64,000 bases of DNA from Metaphire vulgaris. Lineage: Eukaryota > Annelida > Clitellata > Crassiclitellata > Megascolecidae. The translations under genes were made by a program, and so were the position numbers. Under the pieces are notes generated by a model. That model searched no databases, had not been told where the DNA came from, and worked only from the letters and a program-made list of their open reading frames with translations. Positions within the stretch are counted from its first letter, which is position 1. Each line of letters opens with the position of its first letter. Positions 21,260 through 35,515 of this stretch are shown here, in pieces. The stretch spans positions 4,298,062 through 4,362,061 of the forward strand of contig CM030862.1 of the NCBI GenBank assembly GCA_018105865.1, read 5' to 3'.

Positions 21260-21880
21260 AGGCCAAAGTCAAAGGCGCTGTCAACAACGCTGACCAATCA
21301 ACATGGAACGGAAGATGTTGGTCTTGAGGGAAAGTCCGCTCGGGTGGCACGAAAGAGATTGCCGCCATGTCGAAATGATCGGTCAGTGATCCCTTCAGAA
21401 GGCGGTCTTCCGCAAAAAGACGTTCCGTCAAAGAGTCAGAGAAAACGCAGAAAGGATTTTGAAGGACCGCATGGATGCTGAAAAATTCTTCGCGTGGCGA
21501 AAATCAGGCGGCGAATCCTTGAGGGCGGTCGTCTGCGAGACAGTAATCCATCGCCGAACTAGACGGGAACCGACTGAAGATAGAATTCCGCGCGTGAACC
21601 GGAACAGTCTTTGCCCTTTATAGCCTGTAGACTCCGTCGACGGGCTGGTGGCTTGGATAAAATGGCGGGTCAACCACGCCGACACGGACGACATGAATCC
21701 GATTCATTCAGCGCAGAGAAACGCAAAGACGATCGCCGATCGCTTCGAAAACGACGGCTAGGCGACAATCCACGCGATTAGCGCAAAGAAATAAGTGCAG
21801 GACGTCGGTAAAACGCCAAGAACGGCGATTTTCCGAAGCACGTACAAACACGTGCGAGCAGCCAAATGGCGCTATCGGAA
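21260..21880. other. CpG-rich segment, unassigned
   Basis: Noticeably richer in CG dinucleotides than its surroundings, and open on the minus strand over 21428-21694. A GGCTATAAAGGGC box reads on the minus strand near 21620. It could be a promoter or first-exon region or part of a transposon. I see no domain and do not call a gene. Confidence 0.25.
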
Positions 21881-21893
21881 GATCTACAGGAAG

Positions 21894-22068
21894 CAGTGGC
21901 GGCTCTAGGATTTGGCAAGTGGGGGGCCGTTGGGGTGGCAACTTTTAATCATGGGGGGGCCAACCATTTGTTGTTTAATGTATGTAGCATTAAGTATAGG
22001 GTCCCAACTGGGGCCACTGGGGGCCAGGCTCTCATTAGGGGGCATGGGCCCCGGTGGAGCCGCCACTG
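21894..22068 (+). mobile_element. CAGTGGCGGCTC MITE, complete copy
   Basis: A 175-bp element with ends CAGTGGCGGCTC and GTGGAGCCGCCACTG and a perfect 8-bp target duplication ACAGGAAG (21886-21893 and 22069-22076). This marks it as a non-autonomous hAT-type element. Other copies are at 19992 and 29237. Confidence 0.92.
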
Positions 22069-22255
22069 ACAGGAAGATCTTGTAATTCCTAACATTCTTC
22101 TTAAGCATGCCATTTTAAAAGTAAGTATCTTCAAGAAGAGTAGGGCCTACAAATCGCTTTCCTACTCAGAATCAGCGATGGGTCGAGGCTAAATATAACT
22201 GTCATAGAAAGAGGGGAGTTTCGGGTGACCTCTATGAGATCAGGTACAATAATCA

Positions 22256-22256
<1 letters not shown>

Positions 22257-22350
<94 letters not shown>

Positions 22351-22368
22351 AATAATAATAATAATAAT
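22257..22368. repeat. (GAT)n then (AAT)n microsatellite
   Basis: About 31 GAT units followed by six AAT units. The long poly-D and poly-I frames across it are artefacts. Confidence 0.95.
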
Positions 22369-23102
22369 CACCACCATCATCATTATCATCATCGAATTTC
22401 TATAGCGTCTTTTAATATATAATAGTCTTGACAGAAGTCGATGGTCGCTCCTTGGTTGAATCGTAATTGGCCATTGTCGAATCCAATAATTTACATGTAA
22501 GTCCAATTTTTTCCGGTACCCGTTATGGCATATAGGCAAATAGAGAGCAGGTACATTTTGAGTCATGATCGAAATTTCGTAAGAGACTCAGCCTTACAAT
22601 TAGGTTCAATTGGCCTCTTTGACGAAGCGAGAATCGGTTTCAAATAGACGATGAATAGCGGTTAAATAATAAATAGACTGAATATATTTATTTTAATGAG
22701 GCTAAGATGTATTGTATTCATGAGCAATTAACTTAATCTGCATTTAATTTCGATAAATCGGCGAGTCACCAAAAATAAAACTCTGGCCTTACAACTAATT
22801 ATGCTCTGCAACCAATGGATGACAAGTTCTGGTTCCGGTTGTCTTCCAGTTGCCAGCGCGTGTCAGTGTGTCTTGGATTGTTGCCGTTCTTGGCACTTAC
22901 TGATGTCCCACGCTTGGATTTTGTGCCAATCGCGAGGATTGGTTGTGATGGAAAGTGGAAAAGTTTAGACCCTTATCTGGACGTCATGCTTACTGTAATT
23001 TTCCGTGCGGCCAATATAAACCACGAAACGCAAGTGGTCCTCGTGGCGTGTCATGTAAGACGGCGATGACAGGGAGTGCCGCTGTCATTCCCCATCAGCC
23101 TC

Positions 23103-23108
23103 TTTATT
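23103..23108 (-). promoter_or_regulatory. Candidate polyadenylation signal AATAAA
   Basis: AATAAA on the minus strand, about 60 nt downstream of the stop at 23169-23171 of the multi-repeat CaaX gene. This is a plausible spacing for the end of that transcript. Confidence 0.45.
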
Positions 23109-23168
23109 CTCTGTGAACCGAATGTAACGGCGTCGGTCGCCGCCAGCAGCAGCCGTCTCTTGAGAGTG

Positions 23169-23395
23169 TCACATGACCTGACAACAGTTGACGCCACCTT
23201 TCTTCGCCAGGAACGGCGGAAGAACGACGTCCGGAGGTGGAATGTCGATGTCACCGGTCAGGTAAAGACGCAGGACGAGCAGCCAGAATTCCTTCTGCTC
23301 TCCGCGATTCCAGGTGTACGTTATCTCGTGATTTCCGTATTGATTTCCGGAAAACATTCTCACCGGAACGGTTTCAGCGGATATGACCCGAAGAT
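23169..23395 (-). CDS. CaaX gene, terminal exon (repeat 4 end and CQVM box)
   Basis: The acceptor is CTTTCCGTTTAG, and the exon enters in phase 1 after the G of the previous exon. It encodes DLRVISAETVPVRMFSG, a W-containing loop (YTWNRGEQKEFW), the closing strand LLVLRLYL, a PPP-rich stretch and GGVNCCQVM, then TGA at 23169-23171. The last four residues fit C-a-a-X with X = Met, normally a farnesyltransferase preference. The preceding cysteine could be palmitoylated. Confidence 0.75.
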
Positions 23396-26300
23396 CTAAA
23401 CGGAAAGGTCACAGTTAGGTCTGTTGGTAGAAACGGTTGTTTACATAATTATAAAATATCAAACTATCATTATCTACTAGACCGAATGGTACAGGCAAAA
23501 GGCGTCTATGGCGGTCATGCCCATGGTATAGGAACGAAATCGCATTAAAATAGTTAGCGTTCAGTTAGGTCAGATCTTGTGCCCAAGTATGCCTATACGT
23601 CATTCAGTCTAACTCAACTGCTGTGATTATTCAGAACATTCACATTTTCGGAAAAGTTGCAGAGAAGATGAATGCTGAGGTAATTTACACAGAGATTGAA
23701 AAAGCATCCATTGTACTTGGACGCTTCTCTTCTATTCTGAACCGAAAATATTTCATTATTCATTAAAAGTAATGGATACTAATCAGCAGCATATCTGCAG
23801 ACGTACTCTTTTACTCCCTAGGATAGATTCCACACACCTGAAGACCTTTAGGTGCCTGGATTAGTTTTTTTATCCATAAGGTAGACTTTACCGCTGTTGT
23901 TGCTCACCTGGATTGGTCTTATTGAGCCAAGCCATCGCCCTTTTCATCGTCTCGGAGAATCTCTCGAACAGAGGGATTCCGATGATGCCACCGGAGCTGA
24001 TCATGATGGGTTCAAAGGTCACGTAGTTCGGCAGGAGAAGGGGTTGTGGCGGAAGGGTGCGGTCGTCGAACGGTCGAACGAAGCAGATGCGAAGGATGCG
24101 CAGGTATTTGGTCGTGTATCGACCGGATTCGACGAAGAACGATCTCTGCGTGTCCATCTCCTCAGTCTCTAAAGAGAATCAAAGCGGACGACGCAAATCG
24201 AAAGTAAGTGAACGCAGATATGTCCATGATTCCATTTTTTAGAACCCAACCCAATCCATCAAATCTCAAACCCAACCCAACCCATGCCGGCAATGGGGTT
24301 ACTTGAACCAACCAAACCAAACCCACCGTAATACATTACAATTTCTTAAACCATTACTTATTTTCTGACCCAACACAACCCACCATAAATATGGAAAACT
24401 CTAACCAAACTCAAGAGTTGACGCAACGCACGGACATATCCGAGTGAACGACCAATTATTATGAACATTTTCATGTGTTAGTCAGCAGAAATATTAATAT
24501 TTCCAGGACGATGCCAAGCATTATTGCAACGTTTTTTCTCATCTGCGCAAATATAGTGGATCCGGCCAAGATGCACTTCTGTGGCGCCTTCAACATCTCA
24601 ATTAAAAAGTCTGACGATCAAAAAATGAAAAAGGTCCTCGGACCGATTGGCATCTAAATCGCGTCAAAACTATCAGCAGATAACATGAATTTCCACATTA
24701 TTTTTGTGTTTTTTTCAACACAAAAGTATCCAGCTGCACATTTGAATAATGCCTGGAGGGTGCAACATTCTATCTGCCTGAAACCAATTGGCTTGCTTGC
24801 TTGACGAGGTGTTTTGGCTTGTAGACTTATAAACTAAAAAATGTCGATGTGACCCCCAATGCCAGAACTCTGACTACGCCACTGATTAGACTTGATGCTA
24901 ACTATTCAGTATCTTCATCGAAATAAAGACGCGATAAGGTTGGGAATTTAAAACACATTCTAACAAACCGACATTTAACAATGAAAACAAGGATTAGGGT
25001 TCTGGAATGCTATGTTTGGCCAGTCATGTTATGTGGTGCAGAAATGTGGACTATCTCTGAAGTCATGAAGAAAAAGCTTGAAACTGCAGAGATGTGGCTC
25101 TTAAGGAAAATGTTGAAAATATCTTGGACTGAAAAGAAAACAAATGAATTAGTACTCGAAATGGCAGGTACACCAAGAAAATTGATATCTACAATACGTA
25201 AAGGACAACTTCAATTTTTGGACATATAATGAGGAAGAATGGGAAAAAACCTGGTAACTACTGGAAAAGTCGAAGGCAAAAGATCAAGAGGAAGACAAAG
25301 AATGACGTATATCAGCAGCTTACTGACTGATGTAAAGGGTGTGACTACAGAATTAGAACTCATACAAGCAACACACAACAGAGAGAAATGGAAGTCCATA
25401 GTCGTCAACGTAGAAATACACGACACCTGAAGAAGAAGAAGAAGAAGAAGAAGAAGACGAAGAAGACGAAGAAGAAGAAGGTTGGAGGAACAGAAAAATT
25501 TAGAAAGTGTATTCAAGGGAACTTTATTAGGCCCGTCTTCATGTGTTGGAAATTGGGCACTGTGCCCGGCGCATCTAAGGGGTCCCGCGCGCTCCATAAG
25601 GGACCCCGCGCGCTCCAGCCTTTTTATGTTTTGACCTTTTTGACCTCTTTTTGCTTATCATACTGCTAGATGATAAATTAATTGAAAGATCAAGCACCAG
25701 AAAACGCGATGACCTTTCTTCTCGTCAACTTTTTTGGGCATCGGAAAAAAACGTTTTTTCATCCCGCCGGGGCCCCTCAGGCCACCAGGTGCCAGGGGCT
25801 TCACACTGGCAAAAGACGGGCCTGAACTTTCTGGAACTTACACGTGGGTGTTAAGAGAATTTAATCTTTCGATTGCTCAAAGAACTAACTCCTCAAATGG
25901 GATTGAGAATTTTGAGTTTCAGCTGTTCGATCCTTCACCTGGATTTAGAAAACCTTTGGGTGGGGGAGTCTGAACGATGATTCTGTTTTTCAAATATCGA
26001 TCACTGCTTTCGCCCAAAATATAACTAAACAATGTAATTGATTTCGAAGCGCAAAGACGTCACATAAAATGCATTACAACCTAAAGACATGAAACCTAAA
26101 AACCTAAGATCAAGCGGAGATCAATTTCGTTTTTGTTTCAAGATGAAAATATCTTCTTTCCGTTATTCGCACCGTTGTCGTGTTTGAGTTTGTAGTCGAT
26201 CGATTGGATGTTTGTGATGCGGATATGTTGCTGCTGCTGGACCCAAGTCGCTGCTTTGGTGAAGACGTCTTCGAAACACTCGAAAGACGGAACTGCGAAC

Positions 26301-28320
26301 TGAGACCCAGGATCAATGTTACTCGGAACAAAATCTGCGCAGCCTAAAAGAAGGCAAAATGCTACACTGATATTAATAGTCATTTAGTTTAGTCATTTAG
26401 TTTAGCCATTTAGTTTAGTCATTTAGTTTAGTCATTTAGTTTAGTCATTTAGTTTAGTTAGTTGCAGTTGTTTTCACAAGGCTAACTTAGCCTCCTAAAC
26501 CACTCGAAATCAAGTCGTTATTATTACGTCTATAATGGCATACAGTTATAAGAATTTGCAAATGCTCTATTTGTCCAACTGTAGACAACAGGCCCGTCTT
26601 AATGCCTACGTGTCGGAAATTTGGCACTGTGCCCGGGGCCCCACGCGTCCCCATAAGGGGCCCCACGCGCTCCAGCCTTTCTACATGTATGTTTTGTCCT
26701 TTTTTGAAACCTCTTGCTTATCATATTGCTGTATCATCTATATCATATCATATATTTAGTATAAGGCTAAATGGCAATGAAATCAAACAATAGGCACAGT
26801 TCAAATACTTAGGCAGTATGATAACCAGTGATGGGAAATGTGAGAAAGACATAACATCAAGAATAGGATTAGCCAAGGCAGCATTATTCTGGGAACTCAG
26901 AACGATACTTACAAATAGGCACATCTCTTACGAGACACGATTAAGAGTGTTCAAATGCTATAATTGGTCAGTAGTCTTGTATGGAGCAGAGACATGGACT
27001 ATATCCAAGGCCATGCAGAAGAAATTGGAAGCCACAGAAATGCGGTTTTTACAAAGGATGCTGAAGATTTCATGGACGGAAAAGAAAACCAATGAAGAGA
27101 TCTTGAATGAAATTGAAATTAAAAAGAAGTCTGATGGTAACCATTAAAAATACAGCTTTCCTTCTTTGGACACATAATGAGGAATGAAGGCCTGGAGCAT
27201 TTGGCAATAACCGGAAAAGTGGAGGGGGAAAGAGCAAAAGGAAGGCAGAGAAACACCTATGTAGACTCCCTATGAGAAGGAATTGAGGGAGTAAAGAACA
27301 TTATCGAATTAATAAGAGGATGTCAAGATCGAACAAAGTGGAAATCCATGGTCGCTAACGTAGAAATACATAGCACCTAAATAATGAAGAATTGCTGGGG
27401 GATAAATTTATTTGAAAGATCAGGCACCAAAACACGTGATTACCTTTTCTTTCTCGTCAACTTTTCAAGCATCAAAAAAGCAAACGTTTTTTCACCACCA
27501 CCACCCCCCCCCCTCACCGCCGGGGCCCCTCAGGCGCCAGGTGCCAGGGGCCTCACACCGACAAAAGACGTGCCTGGTATACATTGATGACGCAGAAGAT
27601 GGCAAATTGCAGCTAATTGCTCAGCACTGATGTCAACTGTCTCCGCATTTGTCAGCACCTTTCATCAGCTCTCAATGCTTGCAGTTATTAATCGTTAACA
27701 GGTCAATTAATTGCAAAATTGAAGCATGCAGAGACCCTAGCGTCTAATCACTTTCATGCAGTATTCTATCCAGACTCCAGGGCTTTGGAGGAGAAATTGA
27801 CTTGGCTGGAGGGAAAGAGACAGTAAAATGCAGTGCCGGGATTTGAGGGGATCTTTGTGGCTGGGGGATCTCCCCCTAGCAGGCTTGGATAAAACACTGC
27901 TTTCATATAGGCCTAACTGTGAACGACGTATCACAAATTAAAATCTGTTTAAGCAAAAATCAACAAGTGCAAAGTGATTTGCATCGTTTTTTACGATGCG
28001 TTTTCCGAAACAGATTTGGCTACGACTATTCAAGACGCTAGAACTATTTCTAATCGTCTTTGCTAAAGAGAATTAATTCTCGTATACATTTGTTTGATCT
28101 TTCTGTCAGTATAAGAACAATCTTATTGGTGCAAATGTCATATGAAACAAATTCTCTGATCAATCGAAGAAGCAGAGAGAGAGATAGAGATATATAGAGA
28201 GACAGACAGACAGACAGAGCCAGACAGACAGAGAGGGAGGGAAGGAAGGAGGGTGGGAGGTATGGAGCGAGGGAGGGAGGTGGGAGAGAAAGAGGAAGGG
28301 AGAGAAACAGAGAGGAACAC

Positions 28321-28351
<31 letters not shown>

Positions 28352-31300
28352 GGAGAGAGAGAGCAAAGTTCAATTACCGATTTCTTCGTAGGCAGGTGGA
28401 CAGAGTTCAAAGAAGACCCGGATGACAACGAGGAATGACAGATTGAACTTGACACTCTCCACCCAACACGATTCGTCCGGATCGACCCCCAGACCCCACT
28501 CGTGAAATTTCATCTCCTGAGATTCGATGTTCAAAATTCGACCTAAAATTATAAAATCATATCATATAAACATCAATGTTCAATAATGCTGCGCTTCATA
28601 TGTAGTGTGTGTGTAGATCTCCATAATATTATTTATTTTGTGCTTAAAATGGCTGCAAGCCAAACGATTATGTTCGCAAATTTCATATTTTTTATTGGAA
28701 ATAGAATTTACATTCGAAAAAACCGACGCAGAGAGAAACTTCGTGACGTCTCAAAAGTAACTATGCTAATGCATTAATGATATAATTACGGGAAATCTTT
28801 GCAGATATTAGTGGACAATAAAGAGAATATAGGCCTAATTACTGACAAGAAAGAGCTTCTTATAACAGAAGAGCTCAACTCAGAATTATCTCAGTCAATG
28901 TGTCACTGTGGGTTTGCAGTGCACCATAATTTGCAGAGAATTTTCTTAGTTACATCGAATCATTCTGACATCCGCTACCTTCTTACTACCAGCGTAAACA
29001 AGAAATTCCAGAAAATCTTAATCTACTTCTAATAAAAGCAGAAGACTTTACGGGGCTATTTAAAAATGACTGGATGGAAATTTGCGAACATTCTCAAATA
29101 TCTTAATTGACAGTCGTAAAATCGATTGATTTTAAAAGTTTTATCTAATCTAACTTTACTTAATCGTCCATTTCGAAAGCGCAATTCAACAAATAGTGTC
29201 CAGTGGCGTCTCGCAGCAATTTTGGAGGATGCCCATCAGTGGCGGCTCCAGGATTTGGCAAGTGGGGGGCCGTTGGGGTGGCAACTTCTAATCATGGGGG
29301 AACCATTTGTTGTTAGGTATGTAGTATTAAGTATAGGGTCCCAACAGGGGGCCACTAGGGGGCAAGCGCTCAATAGAGAGGCACAGGCCCCCGGGGGCCC
29401 CCTGTGGAGCCGACGTCCTGATATAAATTTTACTGATGCATGACAGTTCGGTCTCAAAGTGTCCTTTAGCACTTTAAAAAGTAAGTCTGTCTTTAGTAAT
29501 TTGGAGTTGGGTGTAGTACTAGTATGCCCACACGCAAAAGCAACAATTATAAACGATATATATATATATATATAATTATATATATATATATAATTATTAC
29601 CCTTATCGCGCAATGCTATGAAATTTTTTAGACATAACAAGATTTCTGGGGATGCATGGGCATCCGTGGGCTTCCATTAAGCGAGGCCTCTGACAGTGTC
29701 CACACAGAATTGACTCCTTCACCTAGAAGCCGAAGCCCAGTCGATTTGATCCACTTTGAACACCCTCTCTGCAGCATCTCCACACATTTGAATCTACTGT
29801 AGCTGTATCAATTATATATTGGACAGAGTAAAAGCGTTTTGTTGCATCTCATACAAGTCACCTGAACTGTCCGTAAGAACCGATGCATGTACCTGGTGCT
29901 CGAAACTAGCGCCATATCTGTTAATAATTCGAGTACGAGGTGTGGAACCAGGATGCGATTTGTGACCTGGAGCAGTGGGGGGATATGTCGAGCTTGGGGA
30001 TGTAGTTGTTGGGGAAGTGTAGCAGTGGGGATGTAGTGGTGGGGATGTAGTGGTGGGGATGTAGTGGTGGGAGATGTAGCAGTAGGGGGATGCAGTTGGT
30101 CAGTGGGGGGAATCCCTCCTTCCCCCTACAAATCGCGCCCTGTGTGGAACATAAACTGATCGTGAATATTGCTAGTAACTTAACATTGTTGATAGCGTCA
30201 TCGTCAAGTGAGTCGTCTTGAGGAAAACGCATCAACGGGAGATCACGAAGGGAACCGCGTTGGTGTTGTTCTGATGCAGTGGTATTAATGAGGGCATATT
30301 CCTAATTTCCATTCAGAAGCAGGAGGCAGTTAATAATGCACTCCTGTCTACCTAGTGCCGCGATTTTACATTCCGCCATTTTGTCCGGATTGCCGGAATA
30401 AATTTATCCAGCGCAGCAGCGTCTGTTGGCTTTTATCACTCAACGTCATTGTTCAATAGTGAAAGCCACACAGCGATAAATCAAAGAATGGCTGAGGCCG
30501 CCTTTCCTTACGGAATCCAAGTTGATCCAAAGTGTCGTTAGGACCAGTCCTTTAGAAAATGAACAAGAACTACTAGCACATTTATGTCGAATTTCATAAA
30601 TGAATGCTTTCAATCGAAACTGATACACTTAAATGTTTTCATTGGCAGACAGCAACTTGAGATAATTTATGTGACAAACGTCTTCTCAAAAGTTCCACAA
30701 AATGTGAATTGATCCTGTATTGAAAGAGACAATGATTTGACGAAGAACGAAGTCTTGCTGAATGCACTGATGTACCATCGAAGACGACGTCACTTCCCTG
30801 CAGTGATATGATGTCGCGAGACAGTCTCGAGACGAGACAATGTCTCGAGACAGTATTCTTAATGTCTTGGTCTTGGTCTCGTTCTTGCGACCTAAGTGTC
30901 TTTGGTCTTGGTTTTGAGGGTCAGTTTCTCGGTCTTGGCTTTGGTCTCGCCCTTACTGTCTTGGTATCGTCCTTTAAGACCAAGACAGTTGGATTTTTCT
31001 CTTTTGCAGTCAAGCTTATTGACCATCTAAAGCTTCTCGAGGACATGCCTTCGAGTAGAAGCAACTTGCAGCATAAGTCTGTTTTATCAGAAGAGTCATT
31101 ACACGAACCCCAGCACTAGCAGTTCCTCCACATCACCAGACATCAGCGACAAAACTGGAATTCCACCCACGAAGCGTCAACGTCTTTCAAACCTTTTCGG
31201 TCACAAACAAGTTCTAAACTGTCCGTGTCCACAGGTTTCCTCAGCATCGCTAGAAAGCCAGCTGTTAAAGTACTTGGATCCGATCAGTCGAGAGGATTTT

Positions 31301-34300
31301 GACCCGGATGATCCAGAGCATTTGCACTACCACGGTTCAGCGGACTGTGACCACTGATTCCCAGGCTGTGATGCGTAGACCTACCTGCCATTTCTGGACC
31401 AATCGAGCGTATTTTCTCTCAGAGTGACATCATAATGAGAGAACACGCGTCAAAGATGACCGATGAACTACTGGAAGCACTGACGTTGCTGAAATGCAGT
31501 GCTCAATTGTGACCATAGACTTCGATGACTGCATACAACTGTTCTGCCTGTTGTCTTGATGTTTACGATTACTGTTTTGGTCTTGCCACTTACTGTCTTG
31601 GTTCCATCCCTGCTTCCTGTATGCGCTTCTCTGGGGCTTAGGACCAGAGTACGGCTTGAATCAGACCAGCGCGGGGTATTTAATTGTTTCATGTTATGCT
31701 AAATAGATTTTTAAAATAGTCTAATGACAGCACGAAACTACATCCTTGCTATGCATGGAGTGGACCAGTGGTCGGGGGGGGGGGGTGGTAGTCAGTAACC
31801 AGTGATTTATCTATTCCCCCCTACAAATGCGACAGTGTTTGATTAGGTCGTCCCTCAAGAAGTCATTGGATTTCACCTGCGCCAGCGCCACGCCCTAAAT
31901 CCCTCAGGCTTTACCTGCGCTTTTGAGATCGTTCGTTCCCTTCACTGAGACCGAATGCAGGTTGAAGACATACCTTGTACAAGTAAGTAAGATTGATACA
32001 ACAGAAGGTTTTTCTCTGAGAGTTGCATTTGAGAAATTTTGTCGACTTTCTTTGAAATTCTTAACTACCTCTTCATTCCGTTTGACCGAATCGGTGTAGA
32101 CACCTTTGTGATTTTCAATGTCGGTTGATATTTGATTTGATTAAGAAACTAAATTATTGGCTCTTAAATCAGCATTCTATTCTAAACTACTCTGTACTTC
32201 AGTACTTCTGCTGTTGACGCTGTCGCTTTTATGAAAAACAGTGCAATTGCAAAAGAACGACAGCAAAAACTCTTTCGTAGGATACATTGTGCTTCTGGCT
32301 TCCTTTTCTTGAATTTGATGACCGTTATCGGTTCCACATTCGTAGGTATGTTTGCCATTTCATCCGCCTCTGGTCGTGTCAATATGGAGAACACACTCTG
32401 GCGACATATCTCAGTGTGAGGATCGGCATTCGACTGCGGCGGCGTCGTCCTATACAGGCCTAAGCCATTTTGCCATCGGCTGTTTATGGATATTCGTAAA
32501 AAGCATCGACTCGTTTATACATGAGACCAATACAATACTGGACCGTATGCTTCGCGAATAATCTGACTGAGATTTAGCACTACGATGCAAATGACCGCTA
32601 TTTCCATTGACATTTCAGCCGAAGATGTATCGGTGCGTTTGGACTTCGCGTTACTCTGGAGCCTTGATTAATATCCGGCAAAATGCGAAAATAAAAAAAT
32701 AGGAATGGCCAAAACAGCATTTGCGACTCTAAAACACATGCTAACAAACAGGCCTATTTAGCAATGAAAACAGGGATTAGGGTTCTGGAATGTTATGTTT
32801 GGCCAGTAATGTCACATGAAGCTGAAACTTGGACTATCTCTAACGTAAAGAGGAACAAACGTGAAGCTGCCGAGATGTGGCTCTTAAGAAAAGCGCTGAA
32901 AATATCTTGGGCCGAAAAGAAAACAAATGAATTAGTATTCGAGATGGCTATCACACAACGGATACTGCTATCTACAATACGGAAAAACCGCTTCACTTTT
33001 GCGGACATATAAAGAGGAAGAATGGTATGTAAAACCTGGTAATCACTGGAAGAGTCAAAGGCAAAAGATCAAGAGGAAGACAAAGAATGACGTATGTCAG
33101 TAGTTTACTGACTGATGTAAAGGGGTAACCAGTAACCACGTGTAATTAGAACTCATACATATCTACAAACAACAGAGAGAATTGGAAGTAAACTGTCGCC
33201 AACTGAAGGAGAAGATGCGACAGATTCGCTTGATCTTTGGTTTGAGTCAGACCAGTGGGGGTGGTGTGCTTAATTGTTTCCTGTTGTGCTAAATATTCAC
33301 CGATCGCACTTCTAATCTAAATCTAATCTAATCTTAAACTTCTATAGCGCCACTTTCATAATGCACAGAAGCATCAACCGATGGCACACCAAATCCAAAT
33401 CACTAAAGATCCAGGTCAAATCCAGGGTATCCGGCCGGACAAACGGGTGACAGTCACTTGATACTGTCAACTGTATGTCTCTATGTCTCTATGAAACGAG
33501 TGTCGAGGCAATTCGAAGACAAACGCATCGATTATTCTTTTCTGTGAGTAGAACTGAATTTCGCGGGGCGAGACAAAGACCAGTGAAATAGTCTACATCC
33601 AGTCTGGTATTAATTCTCCAGCACTGACACTACAGAGGATATAACACACAAGGAACCCTCAACTCTTTACTCTTTACACAAATAGACTGTGTTGATGATG
33701 GGTTGTTAGGGTTACCAGACGTCCTTAAATGATAAGGACAGTCCTTAAATTCCGTTGCCCCGTCCTTAAGGGCGTTTGTCCTTAATAAGGACACAAAATT
33801 CTTTCCAACTGATCTGGTAACCCTATGGGTTGTATATTTCGGAACTTTCTCAGGATGCTCAGGACCACCCTCCTAAGGCCTTTTTAAACCCCTGGAGAGG
33901 ATCAAACCATTCAGTGAAACCATTTCAGAAACCATTCCTCTTTTCATCGAGCTAAGATTGTGTGCGTCTGTTCCATTCTCGGCAATTCTCCATTCTTAAT
34001 TCTTCATTCTCGATTTTTTTAAAAGTTGATTTTGGCCTAAATTGGCTACAAATGAGTCGATGGAAAGAGTTTGGGCAAATGTTTCGCAAACGTGGTGGTG
34101 GTCTGGTGTTCGACAGAGAATATTCTAGAATTTCAGCCGTTAAAAATGGTGGACCTATTTTTCATGGTGGGCCTGGAGCTTCGGCCCCTTCAATTCCCGC
34201 CTTAATATGACCCTGCACAAACGTCAGATTGAAAATCAATGTGAGATCTTTGAAGCAGAGAGTAATAATTAATCGACGGATTTGAACTTACAGATGATCG

Positions 34301-35465
34301 AGGCATTCGGTGATTTTTTTAACGAATTGTCTGTTTAGCTTCAAAATGAGCGGAAAATCTGTAACTGTCACTTTGTGCTTTAGCTTCTGAGCGGCTGTCT
34401 CTCGTCACAGGCGCTGATGCATCTGCTGACGACATGAAGGTCAACGAAAACAGACGCTGACAGGGAGATTTTGCCACATACGAAGCTCAGACAACCAGAC
34501 TGACACTGCAATATCACCAAACTGTCAGCGAAACCTGCGATGTCTGCAGCTTCAAATGTCTTCTCTTTTTCTCTTTTTCTCAGTCGATCGAATGTCGGAT
34601 GTTCAACATTATTTATGGGAGAACCGTTTCGGAACTTTTAACATTTCGGAGATAGGCTGAAGCGCAAAGTAATGAGGAGAGAAACCCAATCCCATGCCAG
34701 CATCAGCTATACATTAAAATGAGATACATGAAGAAGACGCAGCACAAAAAGACCTAAAATCAGTGAAAGCATTTGACGCACCTAATAACATGTCAGATAA
34801 GACAATTCCTTTGAATTGCGAATTGCAGAGATAAAGGGTATAAACTTAAAGCATTCCTGTTCCAAAATTCATTTCCTCCGTAGCTACTGTATAACAACCG
34901 CACCGTCGCCTTAGGGATATGCCGACATTTGCCCGGCTGACAATTGTACCTTGCCAATAATAGCTATTTCAGGAGATTAACTAAGCGCATAAAAATAAGC
35001 AGCCACTACGATGCTACTTTACAAAGCGCTATATAAATTCAAGATATATTACTTACTTACTTATAATCGATCTATTGATAATCAATTTGAGCTTGAGTTT
35101 CTTTGCATTTCAGTCAAGACCTGATCCAAATCGGAAGATGATAGATAATAGGAGCGGTGGTGATGGTGGTGGCTTTTATGATGACGACGACGACGACGAC
35201 GATGATGATGATGATGATGATGATGACAGATAACAGTAGTGGTGGTGGGGGTTACTGCTGACCTGGTAGAGGGCGTAGGTGGAGGTGGTTGTTGAATTTT
35301 CGAACTGTGTCGCCGAAGCTTTCGAACAGTCCGTAACTGTTTCTCGAGGGAACGACGTTGACGTAACCGATCTGTTGCGGCTCCGGCGACGACTCCTCGA
35401 CCTCCTTTGGTGTCACCCACAATCTTCAGATTCAGAAAAGCCACAAACGTCGTCATCACAAGTCA

Positions 35466-35515
<50 letters not shown>

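Noticed and set aside
22225..22566. Long poly-Asp and poly-Ile frames on both strands
   Set aside because: They are translations of a (GAT)n/(AAT)n microsatellite.
24258..24430. CCCAACCC runs as a telomeric tract
   Set aside because: Unit spacing and the A+T-rich spacers match the GGGTT MITE, not a telomere repeat.
26250..28390. A second FExF gene on the plus strand
   Set aside because: Plus-strand frames here are LINE or MITE sequence; only the minus-strand exons have splice sites and matching phases.
28050..28455. Three overlapping leucine/serine-rich frames
   Set aside because: They lie in a GA-rich tract; the real coding part is the exon at 28378-28542 in another frame.
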